Made by a program: the position numbers and the translations under genes
Notes under the pieces: generated by a model
Told to the model about the DNA's origin: nothing
Seen by the model: only the letters and a program-made list of their open reading frames with translations
The model's database searches: none
Assembly: GCA_013400975.1 (NCBI GenBank)
Contig: WBMZ01008626.1
Coordinates: 434,001-498,000 of the forward strand
DNA length: 64,000 bases
Direction: 5' to 3'
Origin: Atrichornis clamosus
Taxonomy: Eukaryota; Chordata; Aves; Passeriformes; Menuridae
In this document: piece after piece, positions 12,764-26,002 of the stretch
Position numbering within the stretch: position 1 is the stretch's first letter
How the letters are laid out: every line of letters starts with the position of its first letter

Positions 12764-12840
12764 AAAAAAAAAAAAAGGAAGAGAAATAGAGAGATAGAGA
12801 GATAGAAAGAGAGAAAGAGAGAGAGAAAAAGAAAGAAAGG
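12764..12840. repeat. Poly-A followed by a (GA)n/(GATA)n purine tract
   Basis: A run of A's passes into GAGATAGA, GAAAGAGA and GAGAGAGA units. It is a strongly strand-asymmetric simple repeat and a likely polymorphic microsatellite. Confidence 0.85.
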
Positions 12841-15800
12841 ATTTAACATAGAAGTTAACATTTTTACTCTAAAATATCATTTTATTTCTATCTCCTTAAT
12901 AACTTTGTGTGTTTAGAATATAAATATTATTCTTTGAAAATTTTTAATCAGAAAAGTATCTAAGTAGACTGTTCTGTTGTTTGTTTTTGTGAATCATCAC
13001 CTTGTGGGAAAAACAAAGTTGGTAAAAAAATTGAACTATGGAGCTCACTTCTCTTATCTTTCTGCACTATCTGACCTATATATTTGTTCAGTGTTTCAAG
13101 GAACTTTCTGCTTAAATGTAGACTTATAATCTAGTTGATGCTATCCCTAATTTCTCACTACAGGGATATCAATTTCATATGACTTCCTCTTAGAGGGCAG
13201 GGAGACTGAAGAGAAGCTTTTTGTAGAATCACTGCTAGTGTTGGTATATTCCATAATAGTTTTTATTACTCTCCTACACACTTGAAAATAGTAGGGAGTA
13301 TAAAATAAGGCAAAAAAAACCTAAGGAACATCTAATGGATTTAAGTTGATCTAGATGAAGATTTTCTCAGCTAAAGAAAAGAACTCCTGATATGAACTTA
13401 CTAATTAACACAGCAGGTATGAGAAAATGAAAGTCTCTCACACTGTCCCTGGGGGGAGACGATCAACAAAAAGAGGCAAGATATGAAGGGTGCCATAGGT
13501 GTGGTATGCTTGCAGGTGCACTTCATACACTCATAACACCTGGGAAGGCAATTCCCACAATTTTCTTCTTGGAATAATTCTCAAAATATTTGTGGTTAAA
13601 AGTATTCACAAACTGTATAGGAGAGAGTGGGAAATTCCAACTTTGACAGCTGATGGTCAGTCACAACAAACTCAGTATGTTACGCATTGCTTAATGAGTA
13701 TCTGAAGTCTGAATTAAAAAACCAAGGTTTGGGGCTGACTCCTGTTTTTGTTAATTCAAGTTCCAGTACAAAAAAATGACACCTCTTACTCTTTTATGGT
13801 TTTGGTTCTGACCATGCAGGGAGGAAGTGCGCATCTTTTTGTTGTCATTTAAGTAAAACATGCTATTTCTACTATTCTTTCTTCTCCTTTTTCATTTTAA
13901 TAGAGATTTCTTTTTCATTTTAATAGAGATATGCTTTGCAGTCCTCAAGTCTGCAAGCAGTAAAAAATAAGCACTACACCAACTTGTTTATCACAGTTAT
14001 CAGTGCACTTGTTTGTGTGAGATTTCCTGTGTTAACAGAAACGAAACATACTAATAATAGATGCAATACATGTTTTGAAATTTGTGCAACTGGAATTACT
14101 ACTTATATTTTGTACAATTTGTGTTATTGTGCACTTGGAAAGAAAACGCTGGGAAATCCAAATCCAAAGTGAAACAATGTGCCTGGAAATATAGCCAAAT
14201 TTTCACCATAAATAAATTTCGTTAAGGACAAAGAGGACATATTTAGACACCTGCAACTACAAGATAAAAATCCATTAGCTTTGAGAAAAGGTCAAAGATG
14301 TTCTTCAATAACTTCAGAGGAAAATGTCTTAAAATAAACTTGTACTTTAACAAGAAAACAGGTAAACTAACTTCAGAAAATATTTTAAATTGCTTTTTGG
14401 GAATCAAGCACTCTTTCTTCTTTTCTATTATCTCTGTATACTTACCAACAAACCCAGCATATTTCCCAAATATATACAACATTCTCCTTACTAAATGTTC
14501 CTATAAATATTTTGCTTTTTAAATGTCATAGGTTTATTTATTTTTAAGTGATTGGAAACATTTTTCAAGTAAGAGTTTTCTATAAGTCCTCACATCTAAT
14601 AATTTTTATGAGGAAACGTTTATCATCACACCTATATTGCTTTCAGTACATAGCAGAAGGAAACTTTCCACTTGAAAATCACCTTGATCTGAAAGTTAGC
14701 AACCTTCTGCCCTATACCTCACATACTATTTAACAATTCCTCCACAATTTTTGGCCACTTAGCTTTTTGCTTCCATTACTAAATTCCCTTATGATTACTT
14801 CCTTTTAGGTTTAGCTGGACATGTTAGATCTTACACACACAGAAAAGACTATCCTAATACAGGCTGAAAAACTACTGTTAGTCAGCTGCATACAGCCATC
14901 CAAGGATTTTATCTTCAAGGGAGAATTTGGAAGTAAATTATTCTTCTTATCTGATCACTTCTAACCAAAAACTTCCTAAGCTAAATTAGTGACAGCAAAG
15001 TCAAAAGTCATTGCAGGTTTCTTCGCTAATCATTTATGAAATAAATAAATAAAATTTTCTCAGACTCAAAAAATACCTTAAGCCAGATTTTCTATTTTAG
15101 ACATGAATGCCTCATACATTCTTGCAAATGTATGATATATGCATGCAAATCAGATCTTTACATCTGCCCACTTCAGGGTGTAGATATTTCTCTGTATATG
15201 TGCAAATAAGCAAGTATCTCTGACTAACACTGAAAAACAAGTAAATTAAACAGACATCCATGTCCTTATATCTGAAATGAATTGTTTTATACATGTTATC
15301 GCCTGCATATTGGCCAATATTAAAAAGCTGATTTGCGGAATTTAACCAGGGTCTGAGGATGGATTGTGGGAAATTCCTAAGTCTGGCTTTGTTGTTGGGG
15401 CTCTAGAACACATGAGCAAGGTGAATCTTGACTGCCTTGTCCAAGAGAGAATTCAAATATGTGGTACCAGACTAGAAACCAAAGGCACCAAGCAGCAAAT
15501 AAATAAAAGCAGACTTGCTCTGATCTGTGAATTATATCAAATTCCTTTCTGGCTAGAATGATTACCTGAAAAGTCTGAGGAAATATATGTAGCCATCATA
15601 CAAAGGGTCAGTCAGGGTACTCAGAAAACACAGTTTATTATTTCATAAATATTTGAGTTTTCAGAATTTTTCTTCATGAATATTCTGAGAAAAACTATAC
15701 CTTAAAACAGGAATAGAAACAGCATCTGTACGCAACAGGTGAGTGGATAAGTCTGCATGCAAGACTCTGGAATCAGTCTTTCATTTTCCCCAATAATTGT

Positions 15801-18800
15801 TTATACTAACTATACCACCTGCTAATACCAAGCAAATTGCTGCCCAGTAAAAACCTCTTCGCAAGGTATTTTCAAAAGATGGCTTCTGCTTTCTTTAAGA
15901 TTTTCACTGCCAGTCTAAACATCACCAAAAGACACTAAGTTCTCCCACTAAATTCCTGAGAAAAAGAAAGAAGATGACTCTCCTTCCCCTTTAAAAACTG
16001 CAATCTGGACAGTGGAAATTGCAAAGATTTTTTCTGGAGAACTCAGTAGCCTTTCAGGCCAAAGTAGTCTTGTCCTATTGCTGTCTGCTTCTTCTTTCCT
16101 GTTAGTAGTCCCTTAGCCCAGAAAAAATGACAGTGAAAAGGTAATAGAAATTAAAATCAATTCTCAAAACATTTGAATAGTATAAATGGCATTTGAACAG
16201 CAATACAAATAGAAAAATGCTTCTGAGATCTATCTAATTGTGGTAAAGGCTTTTTAATGAGAAATGGTACGTCTCTGCGCAGTTTCATTATTCACTGTGC
16301 CATTCTAGATGCCTCTATAGTTTAAATACAATAAAATTTTAGTAGGATTTTGAACACTCCCTAAGTTAACAGGTAAGTCAATTTAATGCCATAAAAATAG
16401 ATGTAACTCTAGAGATTTTAAATAGTTTAATCAGGTGTAACTATTTCTTCTAAAGTTCTGTGATATTTTCCATCATGCTAAAATTCACTACAGCATAGCC
16501 AAATGCGTGGCTACAGGAGGCAGTGACTGATTTCATTTCGTGTGCCTGTTGCTGAGCAGTGAAGTCATTCTGCACAAGCCAATACAGGTTTGTGAAAATC
16601 TACAGAACCTCTGCACTAATGACCAAACTGCTCAGATTTGGCTTTTGTGAATCTACTATAGCAAACCCTCATAATTTTGATGGGAAAGGGAATAGACTTT
16701 CTGTTTTACGTAACTTCTGAGCAAAAACTGTTCTTTATTTATACTGTCATGTGTACAGATGAAAGTTTGCCACTGATTTAACAATATGAATACTCATAAT
16801 AAAACATAGCTATTAATCCTTTGCTTTGGAGGGAAAAAACCTTGATGAGTTCACCCTGCCCTCCTTTGATGGAAGTACCTTAAACTCCTTTATCAGCTGC
16901 CTGCCTTTCGTGATAGACAATAGATATATCAGACTTTTAGACTATTTTTCCATTTGCCCTGAAATATGTTTTGCAGTAGACAAGAGTTACCACCAGTGCT
17001 GATTTAGTCCTTAGGCCATACTCATTTTTCAAGGCTCACTAAATACAGATCTGTTCAGGGTTTTTTTTCCTCCTTCAAATTAAATGACTTTGTGTTTATT
17101 TTGTATTCTGTTGTGCACCCTCCTACATCCCCACCCACTATTTACCCCATGTGGTAACACAGCAGAAAAACAAGGTTTGGTCTTGTCATGGGAATTTATT
17201 TTATTTTATCACTAGTTTGCATTTATTAACTGGGTCCTGTGGGAGATATGACATGGACAATATTTGTGATTTTATTGTAAGTTCCACGATAATTAGCCCT
17301 CTTATTTTATGGGGGAAGAAAAGGTGGGGGGGATCAAAAGAAAGAGCTTGGGGATGATAAAATCTTGAATACTGGAAAGTTAGTTTAAAAGAATATACAT
17401 GCACACTTAAACAAAAGCAGATATCTTGTTTTTAAAAATCATGCAATTTTTTAAGTCGATCTCATTACTTAAAAGCCTGATTTGTGATTCTGAACACTTG
17501 TGGTTGGCAATACAGGGCAGTTTAGCAAAAATTGCCTAGGTATTATTTCCTTCCAGTGGTGATAAAATAGAGTGGAAGGATACATTCAGTAATGTTAATC
17601 TGATTTCTTTTAGAAACCTACTTTTTCCCTTATTTTCCTTATTATTCATTGTTTATCCCTGTTCTAAGAGCTTCTTTCCATTTATTTGCAGGCTAAATGG
17701 AGGCAGGATATTAAATTAATCTTTCCAGAAACCAAATCCATGAAGAAAAATTTGCTACTTGCTTTGAGTTGTTCCAACTTTCCTACTCAAGCTTGGAAAA
17801 CTCTAGGTTTACTGGGCACTAAAACCTCATTATCTTTACTGAATTAAAGCTAACCTTGCTTTTAAAAGGTCACTATACAAAATGGTGGATAGCCATGTTT
17901 TTACTCATACTGTTACCTGTTCTCTTTCACATTTTGAGTTTTTTGCCTTTACCTCAACATGTTACCTTAATTACCTTTGATGAAACAATTTTCCAGCTGC
18001 AGTTGCTTTACTTCTTTTAAAAAAGGGGTTTTGATTGGCATTTGTAAAGGAAAGTAGATTTCAAACAATATTTAAAGACAGAAAATGTCTGTTATGTAAC
18101 TAAAAAAATCTAAAAATGGAAACAGTTTTTAGTTATTAATATGGAATTTTTAGAGCATGAAACAAATGGATCCTATCATGCATGAATCAGTATGAACTAC
18201 TGAACATACCTTTTTATTCATTGCTGCATAAATATTCTGTGACTGATTATGATTTGTAGTGAATTAAAGAAAAAATATCAAACGGCTATAGAAATAGAAA
18301 TGGATACCTGGACCTACTGGTAAGTCTTATTTGTAGTCTCACAACATTTCTTATAAGAAATGAGATGAGAGGCAGGGACACTGAAAATGATTTAGTAGTA
18401 CTGGGGCTTGGTGAGAAACTACAAATTTGACAGAACATCTAGGAAATACCATTTATCCCTTCTAAAAGACTTTCCTGTGCCTGTTTGGATGCTATTTACT
18501 CATAACCACGTTTGTAAGTTTTGTCCTGATAGCTGAAGTAGCGGGAAAGTAAACAAGAAAGTAAATCTGTAAGGAAAAGCCCAACACACTCAATACCAGC
18601 TTCACAGAGCATAAGTGTAACACATCCACTGAGTATATCTATGGGACCTGTCTACACTGTTCTGTCAACTTTCTCTTGAGAGCCAAGATCATCCTTAGGC
18701 ATAAGCAAAGTGAAAGTGCCCCAGGGAGAAGGGACCCTGTCTGCATCTCTGCTGCTTGACCCAGGCACGAGTTTCTTCAGACATGCTGATTATTCAACAA

Positions 18801-19439
18801 GCCTCTCTAGCACCCCTGAGAAATCTCAGGTAGCCCTTGAGTTGTGCCCCACTTGTGAATCCCTCAGGCTGTTTGCCGTAAGTAATTGTCTGCCTCTCAC
18901 CATTATCTACCAGCTCTTCTGATTATCAGGAAAATGTGGGAAGGAAGGAGAGAACATGAATCCAGACCCCTAGGCTATTAGCCTTCTGCAGTTTCCAAAG
19001 AACTGTCTATACCTGTACCTGGTAGCATGCAATAGAACAGCATAACAAGTACCTGCCTCACAGGCTTAGCCTGCCTGAATCCTTGATGGAACACGATGGC
19101 CTTTCCCACTGGAGACAGGATAACCAACATATCCCACAGTCACCCTCCATCACTGCCTACCTGAACATCCTCTGGAAGACAGCTTTGCAGCTTGGCCTTA
19201 GAATAGCAGAGCCCACCAGAGTCTTCAGGGGAGAGATGGAAAACCATCATGGAGCTTTTCTGTGGAGGAAAAAATTGCGAATCTGGAAGAAAGGTACCTG
19301 CAAAAATATCAAATTAGGAGATAAGCTGCTGTGTGAAATTGTGCCAGCATGGCCATTCGGATCTTTATAAGAGGGAGTTGGATGATATGGGGCAAAACTG
19401 TACCCCAGCTATCAATAACTGCTCTTGTCTCACAGCACA
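12841..19439. other. Large intron, middle part
   Basis: A+T-rich sequence without a recognised repeat family or convincing exon. A 20-bp sequence (13888-13907) recurs at 13911-13930. The stretch at about 17400-18300 keeps long A+T-rich words and looks as if it might hold conserved non-coding sequence, but this cannot be judged without an alignment. Confidence 0.5.
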
Positions 19440-20110
19440 TCCCTGGTTTTGGATGCAGGCAGGCCTCTTACCAGTTCAGAAGCAATGCACCTGAGCACTC
19501 CTCTGCTGAGCTTTGGGAAAAGCTGGATGCCAGGCCCCAGCTGACCCCCCACACCAGAGGCTTGTGGTTAGCCACCAGCAAATGAGGCAATGCCCGCTGT
19601 CCCAGCTGTCCCAGCTGCTGCGATCTGTCATCCCCTGGTGCAGTCACTTGCCAGGCAGGACAGGGTCATCTGGCAATGCAGGGCAGGGAGGCAGGTGAGG
19701 AGAGCCCACCACCCCTCAAGGCCAAAGGACAGGGGTCTGTCTGCATGGATGCCTCTTCTTGCCTCAGCTGTGGTCAGTCACACTTGCAGACTGTTCTCAT
19801 GGACTATCAGGAAAGATTCCCAATTGTGGATGTGCAGGCCATCCTGTCCAGCACAGAGGGTGGCAACACCAACAGCTGGATAAATTTCCAATGTAAGCAT
19901 TTTTATGAGGTATTTTTGTGAGCATTTTTATTCTTTCAGGGCTTTGAAGTAAACCACCCCACTCTGTGGGGCAGATGGCAGCATCCTCAGGCAGGGGCTT
20001 AGCCAGGGAAAGAGAGGAGAGTGCTTCTCCAAAGCATCTCAGCCGTACGGCTCTAAAAGTGTCCCTCAGGACCACACGAGACTAAGGGGAAGGACACCCA
20101 GGACCAAGGG
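19440..20110. other. G+C-richer block with many overlapping open frames
   Basis: Base composition is clearly richer in G+C than the flanks, and several frames on both strands stay open at once. That is what scarce A+T stop codons would give by chance. Splice-like motifs occur (CTCACAG at 19440, GGCAG-GTGAGG at about 19690, the acceptor before 19768, GTAAGC at 19893). No frame gives a recognisable protein. It may be a decayed repeat, a non-coding RNA exon cluster or a regulatory block. Confidence 0.4.
19768..19892 (+). CDS. Weak exon candidate in the G+C-richer block
   Basis: The segment has a good acceptor (gatgcctcttcttgcctcag) and a good donor (CCAAT, GTAAGC). One frame reads CGQSHLQTVLMDYQERFPIV and continues open through ILSSTEGGNTNSWINF. 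A second forward frame is also fully open and the third is nearly so, which removes most of the evidence from openness. Its phase (2 in, 1 out) does not match a simple insertion between exons B and C. It may be noise or part of another transcript. Confidence 0.2.
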
Positions 20111-22350
20111 TGTCCTGGGCAGCCAGGCAGCTTGGTATCCATGGGCTGGCTGTGGGTTGACATACACAATCCCGAGGTAACCACAGAAATGAAGATATTA
20201 AGAAGAGAAGTGTGGAGGCGTTCATTTTTTGTGAGTAGGCACAGACATTGTGAGAAAATATCTTCAATTATGTGTAAAAAAACCAACATTGCAGGTACCA
20301 TAGAACAGTATACAAAGTTTCCTTATTCCTTTACCCACTGACAACTTTACATATGTAACATAATACAGTGTATGTGCTTGCAAAACACTTATTTACATCA
20401 TTAGTCATTCACAGAATAATGAATTAATTAACATCAGAATATTTCTGATATCAAGATGAAGCAGTCCTGTTTGTGTTTTTTGTTTAGAGGGAAATGCATA
20501 GGTCAAACATTATATTAGTCTCTTAGTTTCACACATAGATTAAAATTTTAATACTTTGTGGCTAAATCTCACTACCTCAAAAGACAGGTATAGAAACCCC
20601 CTTTAACCAGTCTCATTTATCCTTCCTGCTTCTTAATGAGTACCTTACTCTTATCTGTAGAGCACCTAGCACCACCAACAAAATTCAGACCTTGCACTTT
20701 ATACTGTAATCCCTCTGTTAAGAAATATAAAAGTGGAAGAGGAAAAGATGATTGAGAGCAGCAAAGAGAAGCTTTCCGCTGGTAGTTCCATGAAACACTC
20801 CAATGAAAAGTTATGCTAGGCTTGAAAACAGATGTCAACACTTTTCTACCACTATGAGTGAAAAGAAGCACACATCATCTATGTACTCCTACAGTAAGAA
20901 AAGTATGGCACGTGCACAACTCCACAGTGCTCTACACAAATATTCCTATGTTGTCAGCCAGTCTAGCTGTGACACCCTGCCACTGGTTTGGGTTTTTTTC
21001 AAACTCTCTGTAGAGAAAGATAATTTTCTTTTGTGCAGTGTACTAGCATGGATCCAGTAGCCATCAATTCTTCTGTTCAAGCCAAACACTTGGAAATTAC
21101 TAACTCACAAAAAATAAAACCCTGCTGAACAAAGAAATCCGGCAGCATACGTAACAAAATGTAGTAGAACTTTTCTGCAAATCAAAGAAATGCAATTGCT
21201 AATAAAACCCTAAAAGGAAGACTTTTAGAGTGGTAGGCAGATCAAGCCTAGAAAAGGAAACAGAGAGACAGGAAATGAGCAGGAGCTGGTTTCTCTTGGC
21301 TTATGATCAGGGTATTTAAAGAAAAGTTTTCTTTCCTGAAAGTCAAGAGGAAGAAAAAATGTGGAGACAAACTGTAGCCAGTTCAGACAAGGATTGTAGA
21401 GCAACTTTTATTCTGAAAGCATATGACACATTAGGCTATTGCTATTTAGAAATAGCTAAATGAACACTTTTTCCCTCCTCTAACTAGTGGTTATCTCATC
21501 TGGATACCTTTTTTTTTTGAAAAGACAACATAGCCCAGTATTTTATGTGCGAATGGTGTGAGCCTTCATACCTGTGTCTAGTAGGATTTAGAGCATAAGC
21601 AGTAAGTAGTAGGTTAGGAAAAATAAGCTGAGTTTTGCTTCCAAAGTACGCCTTTAATCACATGTTTCTGATACAAACTTTATTTCATTAACTGCCTTAA
21701 ATAAAATCAAGGTTTTGAAATCTCATCAGACGTGAAGTGTTAAAGACTTTCCAAAATTGAATTACTTTAAGGGTTCATATGTGGAATTAGTTGGAAACCT
21801 TCAGGAGAGATACATTTTGCTACATCTTGTTAGAAGTCCATTATCCAATAAAACCCAGATATTCTTATCCAGCACAAAACATGACATTGCCTTGTATTTT
21901 GTTTTCCTATAGATTCCATATTTTTATCTTACTCTTCTACCTGAATTCATGAATATTATTAAGAGAAAACTTACAGAGTTATTAATTTCCCTGAAGCAGC
22001 TTTTTCACCATTCCCAAGTAGATGCATTTGTCATCACTTCAAATTATTACCACTAGCTTGGTAATATTTATTAAGGGTCTTTGTTCTCACACCTAGAATT
22101 ATATATTTGGAGGTTTTTTTCATAATCAGGGGTACATGCTACCTGCTTCTTTCAACTGGAGTCCAGTACTTTCTTGAAGTTCCCAGTTCTGATTTTCCTG
22201 TCTTACAGGCATTAATCTTGCTCTTAGTCCTGATGGTTAAAGTCATCACCTTGCTTTACTGGAGCCAAATCCAGATGACACACTGTCTTTAACCCCAATT
22301 CCTGACCTTCCAGCCCACTTTTCCTTTCCCTGCTCTCATCTGCTCTGTAG
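20111..22350. other. Large intron, last part
   Basis: No repeat family or exon is recognised. It ends in the acceptor of exon C, a pyrimidine-rich run from about 22318 (cttttcctttccctgctctc) to CTGTAG at 22350. Confidence 0.5.
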
Positions 22351-22469
22351 AACCTGAAGAACTATTTTTGCCTAAAGATTATGCCTTTGAGGCAGATGAA
22401 GATCCAAACAACCGCAGAAAGCTTTGTAATGAATGCCAACACCTTGAACTACACTCAGGAACTAATTAG
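22351..22469 (+). CDS. Terminal coding exon of the unrecognised gene (exon C)
   Basis: After the CTGTAG acceptor, two bases (AA) complete a Glu codon begun by the G left by exon B. Then 38 codons follow to TAG at 22467-22469. The frame begins PEELFLPKDYAFEADEDPNN, is acidic, then has RRK and LCNEC, and ends HLELHSGTN. The Cys pair parallels KCRGC in exon B. The three exons give about 109 contiguous C-terminal residues if nothing lies between B and C. A possible polyadenylation signal (AATAAA) is at 23348-23353, but it is 0.9 kb away and unproven. No close family comes to mind; the function is unknown. Confidence 0.5.
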
Positions 22470-24491
22470 CAGTTGATGTAGTAACAAGTCAAGAAGCTGT
22501 TAATTCACACTAAAAAAAAAGTCAAGTTTACTTGAGTAATTCATTGTCAACACACTCATTTAGACAGATGTTTACAACTGGCACACATACATCGTACATA
22601 TGCACACACATCTGTCATGGACTGTATACAGACACATGCTCGACTTTACAGGTGATACCATCTCACTAAAGTACCACAAAGTACAATTTCTTGAGTAGGA
22701 CTTTCCCTGGTTAAAGAAGGCAGCACTTACTTTACTGGGAAAGATGTACATCCAATGGACTCATTCATTGCTGGGATCCTGAAGGGATGACTGCTAAGAA
22801 GCTGAGGAACACACTTACTGTAGGTCACAGATCCAATTTATGTCTTTATTCCCAGCAACCAAAGGGAGTCAGTCTTCCCTCACATCTCTTTGAGGAAAGA
22901 TCCTCTCCACGAGCAGTGCATGCCAAATGATATGGAGATAATGCATAACAGGATTTGCTGCATTAGTATAAAAAATTGAGATTGGCCATGTCTTCTCATG
23001 ACACTCCCGGTAGGTTATGCAGGTTCACCGTGCTGTAGTGTTTCTCTTATAACACTGTTCTGCTTATAATTTCAGCTAGAACACAGCAGTGCTTTTGATA
23101 GGTCCCAGGCACCATAGCTGGTCACCCCAAGGTGTCCTGCTCTGCTGCCATGCTCCCTGCTGCTCCACAGACCCTGGGAGTTTCTGTGTACAGTACTTTG
23201 ATTTCCATTCAGAAAGAAGTGCAGTTGCATAGCTTAGGATCAAGACAGATATTGCCCATGGTTGTTTTTACTTCAGCTGTGCTAGCACCATTTTCAGAGT
23301 AGCTAAGTAATGTGGACAGAACACCAGTGAATATCACAGTCTCCTTGAATAAATATAAACAAATTGCCACTAGCAAATATATAGTCATATGATGACCTGT
23401 GCCTCAGGGCACTGAAGGTTCACAAGATCACTGAAAACACATTCTTCCTCCTACATTTTTTCTTCAAGTAAATGTATTGTTATGTTGCTTTCAGGCTCAG
23501 CCAGGAAAATCTGACTAGTGCTGCAGGTAATCAGTCTCAGATCTCTAGGAAGTCAAAAGACAACTTTCTAGAACTGTGCTGGGTTTCTCTTGGAGTGGTA
23601 GTGACTGAAATCTGTGTATGAGTTCCCCTCTGCATGAAGAATCACATGGAAATCTCTCAAGAAATATTTTGCTACTTAGCAGTAGGTAGTCTGGTGTTGT
23701 TTGGTGAGGACAGATAAATCATCACATTTTTAAGTGACAATGATCACTGTTCTGAAGAAAATACTATTCTCCTACATCATAAAACACAGCACAGAGGTAG
23801 TTATGAAAGCGTTTGAATAGTTAGGGTTATTAAATTATGCTGTAGCCACTGTTTCAACACAGACCTTTTAATTCCATCCCTTGTAATTCAGATGCACAAT
23901 ACTGCAAGGCTTGATTAATCCGTACTAGGTTACTATTCACATGGATGTTCTAAAAAGGCATAAAGTCAATTTTTAAAAATTTTATTTAAGGAATGGAATT
24001 TCTGCCTTGATGGCAGTAACGCCAAGGCCTTCTTCTTTACCCCAGTCATCCTGAAGGTCTCAATTATCTTTTGTAACCTTGGCTCTTGAAATCTTTACTG
24101 GATACTTGCACAGTGATACATAAGAACATCTGTATCAGGGCAAACACCCTGTTTCTGACAAGTCTGAGGACAGATATTCTGGAAAGGGTATAAGAACAAG
24201 ACAAAACTGCAACGCTACTTCCACTCACAGCTCAGAAATACCTTAATGACAGAAAAAACTTCGATGGAGTTTTATTTGATGCATTTGTCCAGTCATATTC
24301 TGAATTAATGATATATTTTAACATCCACAGTGTTCTGTGACAAGGAGTTGCACAATTTAAATACACACTATTTGAAAAAGTATCCCTTCTTGGTTTGATT
24401 TCAATCTGTTATCTGCATAGGAGTAAAGGTCTTTACACCCCCAAGAAGATGTGGATTAAAAATTGTGCATTTCAAAGATTTAAGAATAGAA
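22470..24491. other. 3' UTR and/or intergenic DNA
   Basis: The first part may be the 3' UTR of the gene ending at 22469, with AATAAA at 23348. A tiny exon-like piece at about 23495-23526 (strong acceptor TTGCTTTCAG, donor GCAG-GTAATC) is only 32 bp and is not called. No repeat family is recognised. Confidence 0.45.
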
Positions 24492-24697
24492 GGAAGATAC
24501 TGAAGCTAGAAGTGGAAAAGAAGTATTTTCTGTTGTGATATGAATTCTTCTTTTGATTAAGGAAGATACTGAAGCTAGAAGTGGAAAAGAAGTATTTTCT
24601 GTTGTGATATGAATTCTTCTTTTGATTAAGGAAGATACTGAAGCTAGAAGTGGAAAAGAAGTATTTTCTGTTGTGTTATGAATTCTTCTTTTGATTA
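24492..24697. repeat. 69-bp tandem repeat, three copies
   Basis: Units start at 24492, 24561 and 24630, with a period of exactly 69 bp. Each begins GGAAGATACTGAAGCTAGAA and ends in TTCTTCTTTTGATTA. I see one substitution in the last copy (gtgttatg for gtgatatg) and divergence only at its very end. All three forward frames contain stops in the unit, so it is not a coding repeat. Such near-identity means recent expansion, or an assembly effect. Confidence 0.95.
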
Positions 24698-26002
24698 CTG
24701 CAATAGGACCAAAGGAGAAATATTTTGCATAGATTGGAGCAACAAATAAGCATCTGGTAATTATTTCCCCTCAATGTTTTCCTTGAAGCTGGAGAATTTC
24801 TTGGTATAGGATACACAAATGGCACGTGATACAATTTCAGGCATGACCATTGTACACTGGAATCATATAAGGAGATCATGTCTCAGCACTAACATTTAAG
24901 CAAGGTGACTTCTTATATGTGCTAGAATATCCTCTGGGCAACACAGGGCACTCAGGCAAGCAAGGAGCTGACCCCAGCACCCAACAAAGTCATGTGGAAG
25001 AACCTGGGAGGACGTAGACACCTATTAGCTATTCTATGATGAACATATAGCCCTTTACACTTTCCAGAAGGTCAGTCCAGCTCACATCTCAGTAAACCTA
25101 TTTGCAAACTTCATCTTGCATTAAACTGTAATAAAATTTGCAACAAATAAGTATTCTATGTGAAGATAAAGTGTTTTAACATGCGAGGACTGAGGCTAAC
25201 TTGCCACAAATATGAAGTCTAGAGTTCTTGCCACAAATATGAAGTGTACAGTGGATCTCGCAAACTACAATTTAATTATTCTGTTTTGTTCCCATTAAGA
25301 ATCTGACACATAGGTTCTTTGCAAAAACAAGTAGGTAGGTCTGTGGCTTTCATCCTTGCTAGAGTATTCTTGTTTCACTCCAAAAATTAAAAAATCAAAA
25401 GTAATATATGTAGAAGGGCATATTTTTCTGTATGGCTACCTGTATACCGGGTCAATACCATATTCCTTTTGTACATGTTAGCATCATTTGTTTCCTTTGT
25501 TGATACAATGATTTTGTTATTGTTGCTGTCAGTAGCAAGGGTGATAATAGATTTGTTATTCATGGAATTATCTATCTATGACTGGGAAGCAGACCTGACT
25601 GTAGCACTCGTATTTCTATAATATATCAGTAATTATGCATTCAGGAAATTTGACAGCAAAATGTCAAAACAAAAGCAGATTTGCTCTGTTGAAGGTGCTT
25701 GAAGACAAACAGCGTTACATCAGAAGCTTGTATCTGGTTCAGACAGGCTATTTACTGCAACAACAACTAAAAAAAATGGCCTTTTGAATTACTTTCAGCC
25801 TTCCATTCCTCATGTTAAAAGGCTACTGTGGTGCCCTGTCACTTACTTATCAGCAGTGCAGGGGGCAAAGATGAACAGGAGTCACAAAACAAGTAAAAGG
25901 AAATGATCACCTCAGAAGAATGATTTCCTGTAGCTTTGAAAAGTGAAGGTTTCCTTCAGTAGCATTTAGTAGTTATGGGTGAGTGTCTCTCTTGCTTTGT
26001 AG
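24698..26002. other. Non-coding DNA
   Basis: No exon or repeat family is recognised. A 19-bp word (cttgccacaaatatgaagt) occurs at 25200-25218 and again at 25227-25245, a small local duplication. The stretch ends in the acceptor-like tract before 26003. Confidence 0.5.

Noticed and set aside
23495..23526. 32-bp micro-exon with good acceptor and donor
   Set aside because: Too short to carry evidence; it lies after the stop of the only confident gene.
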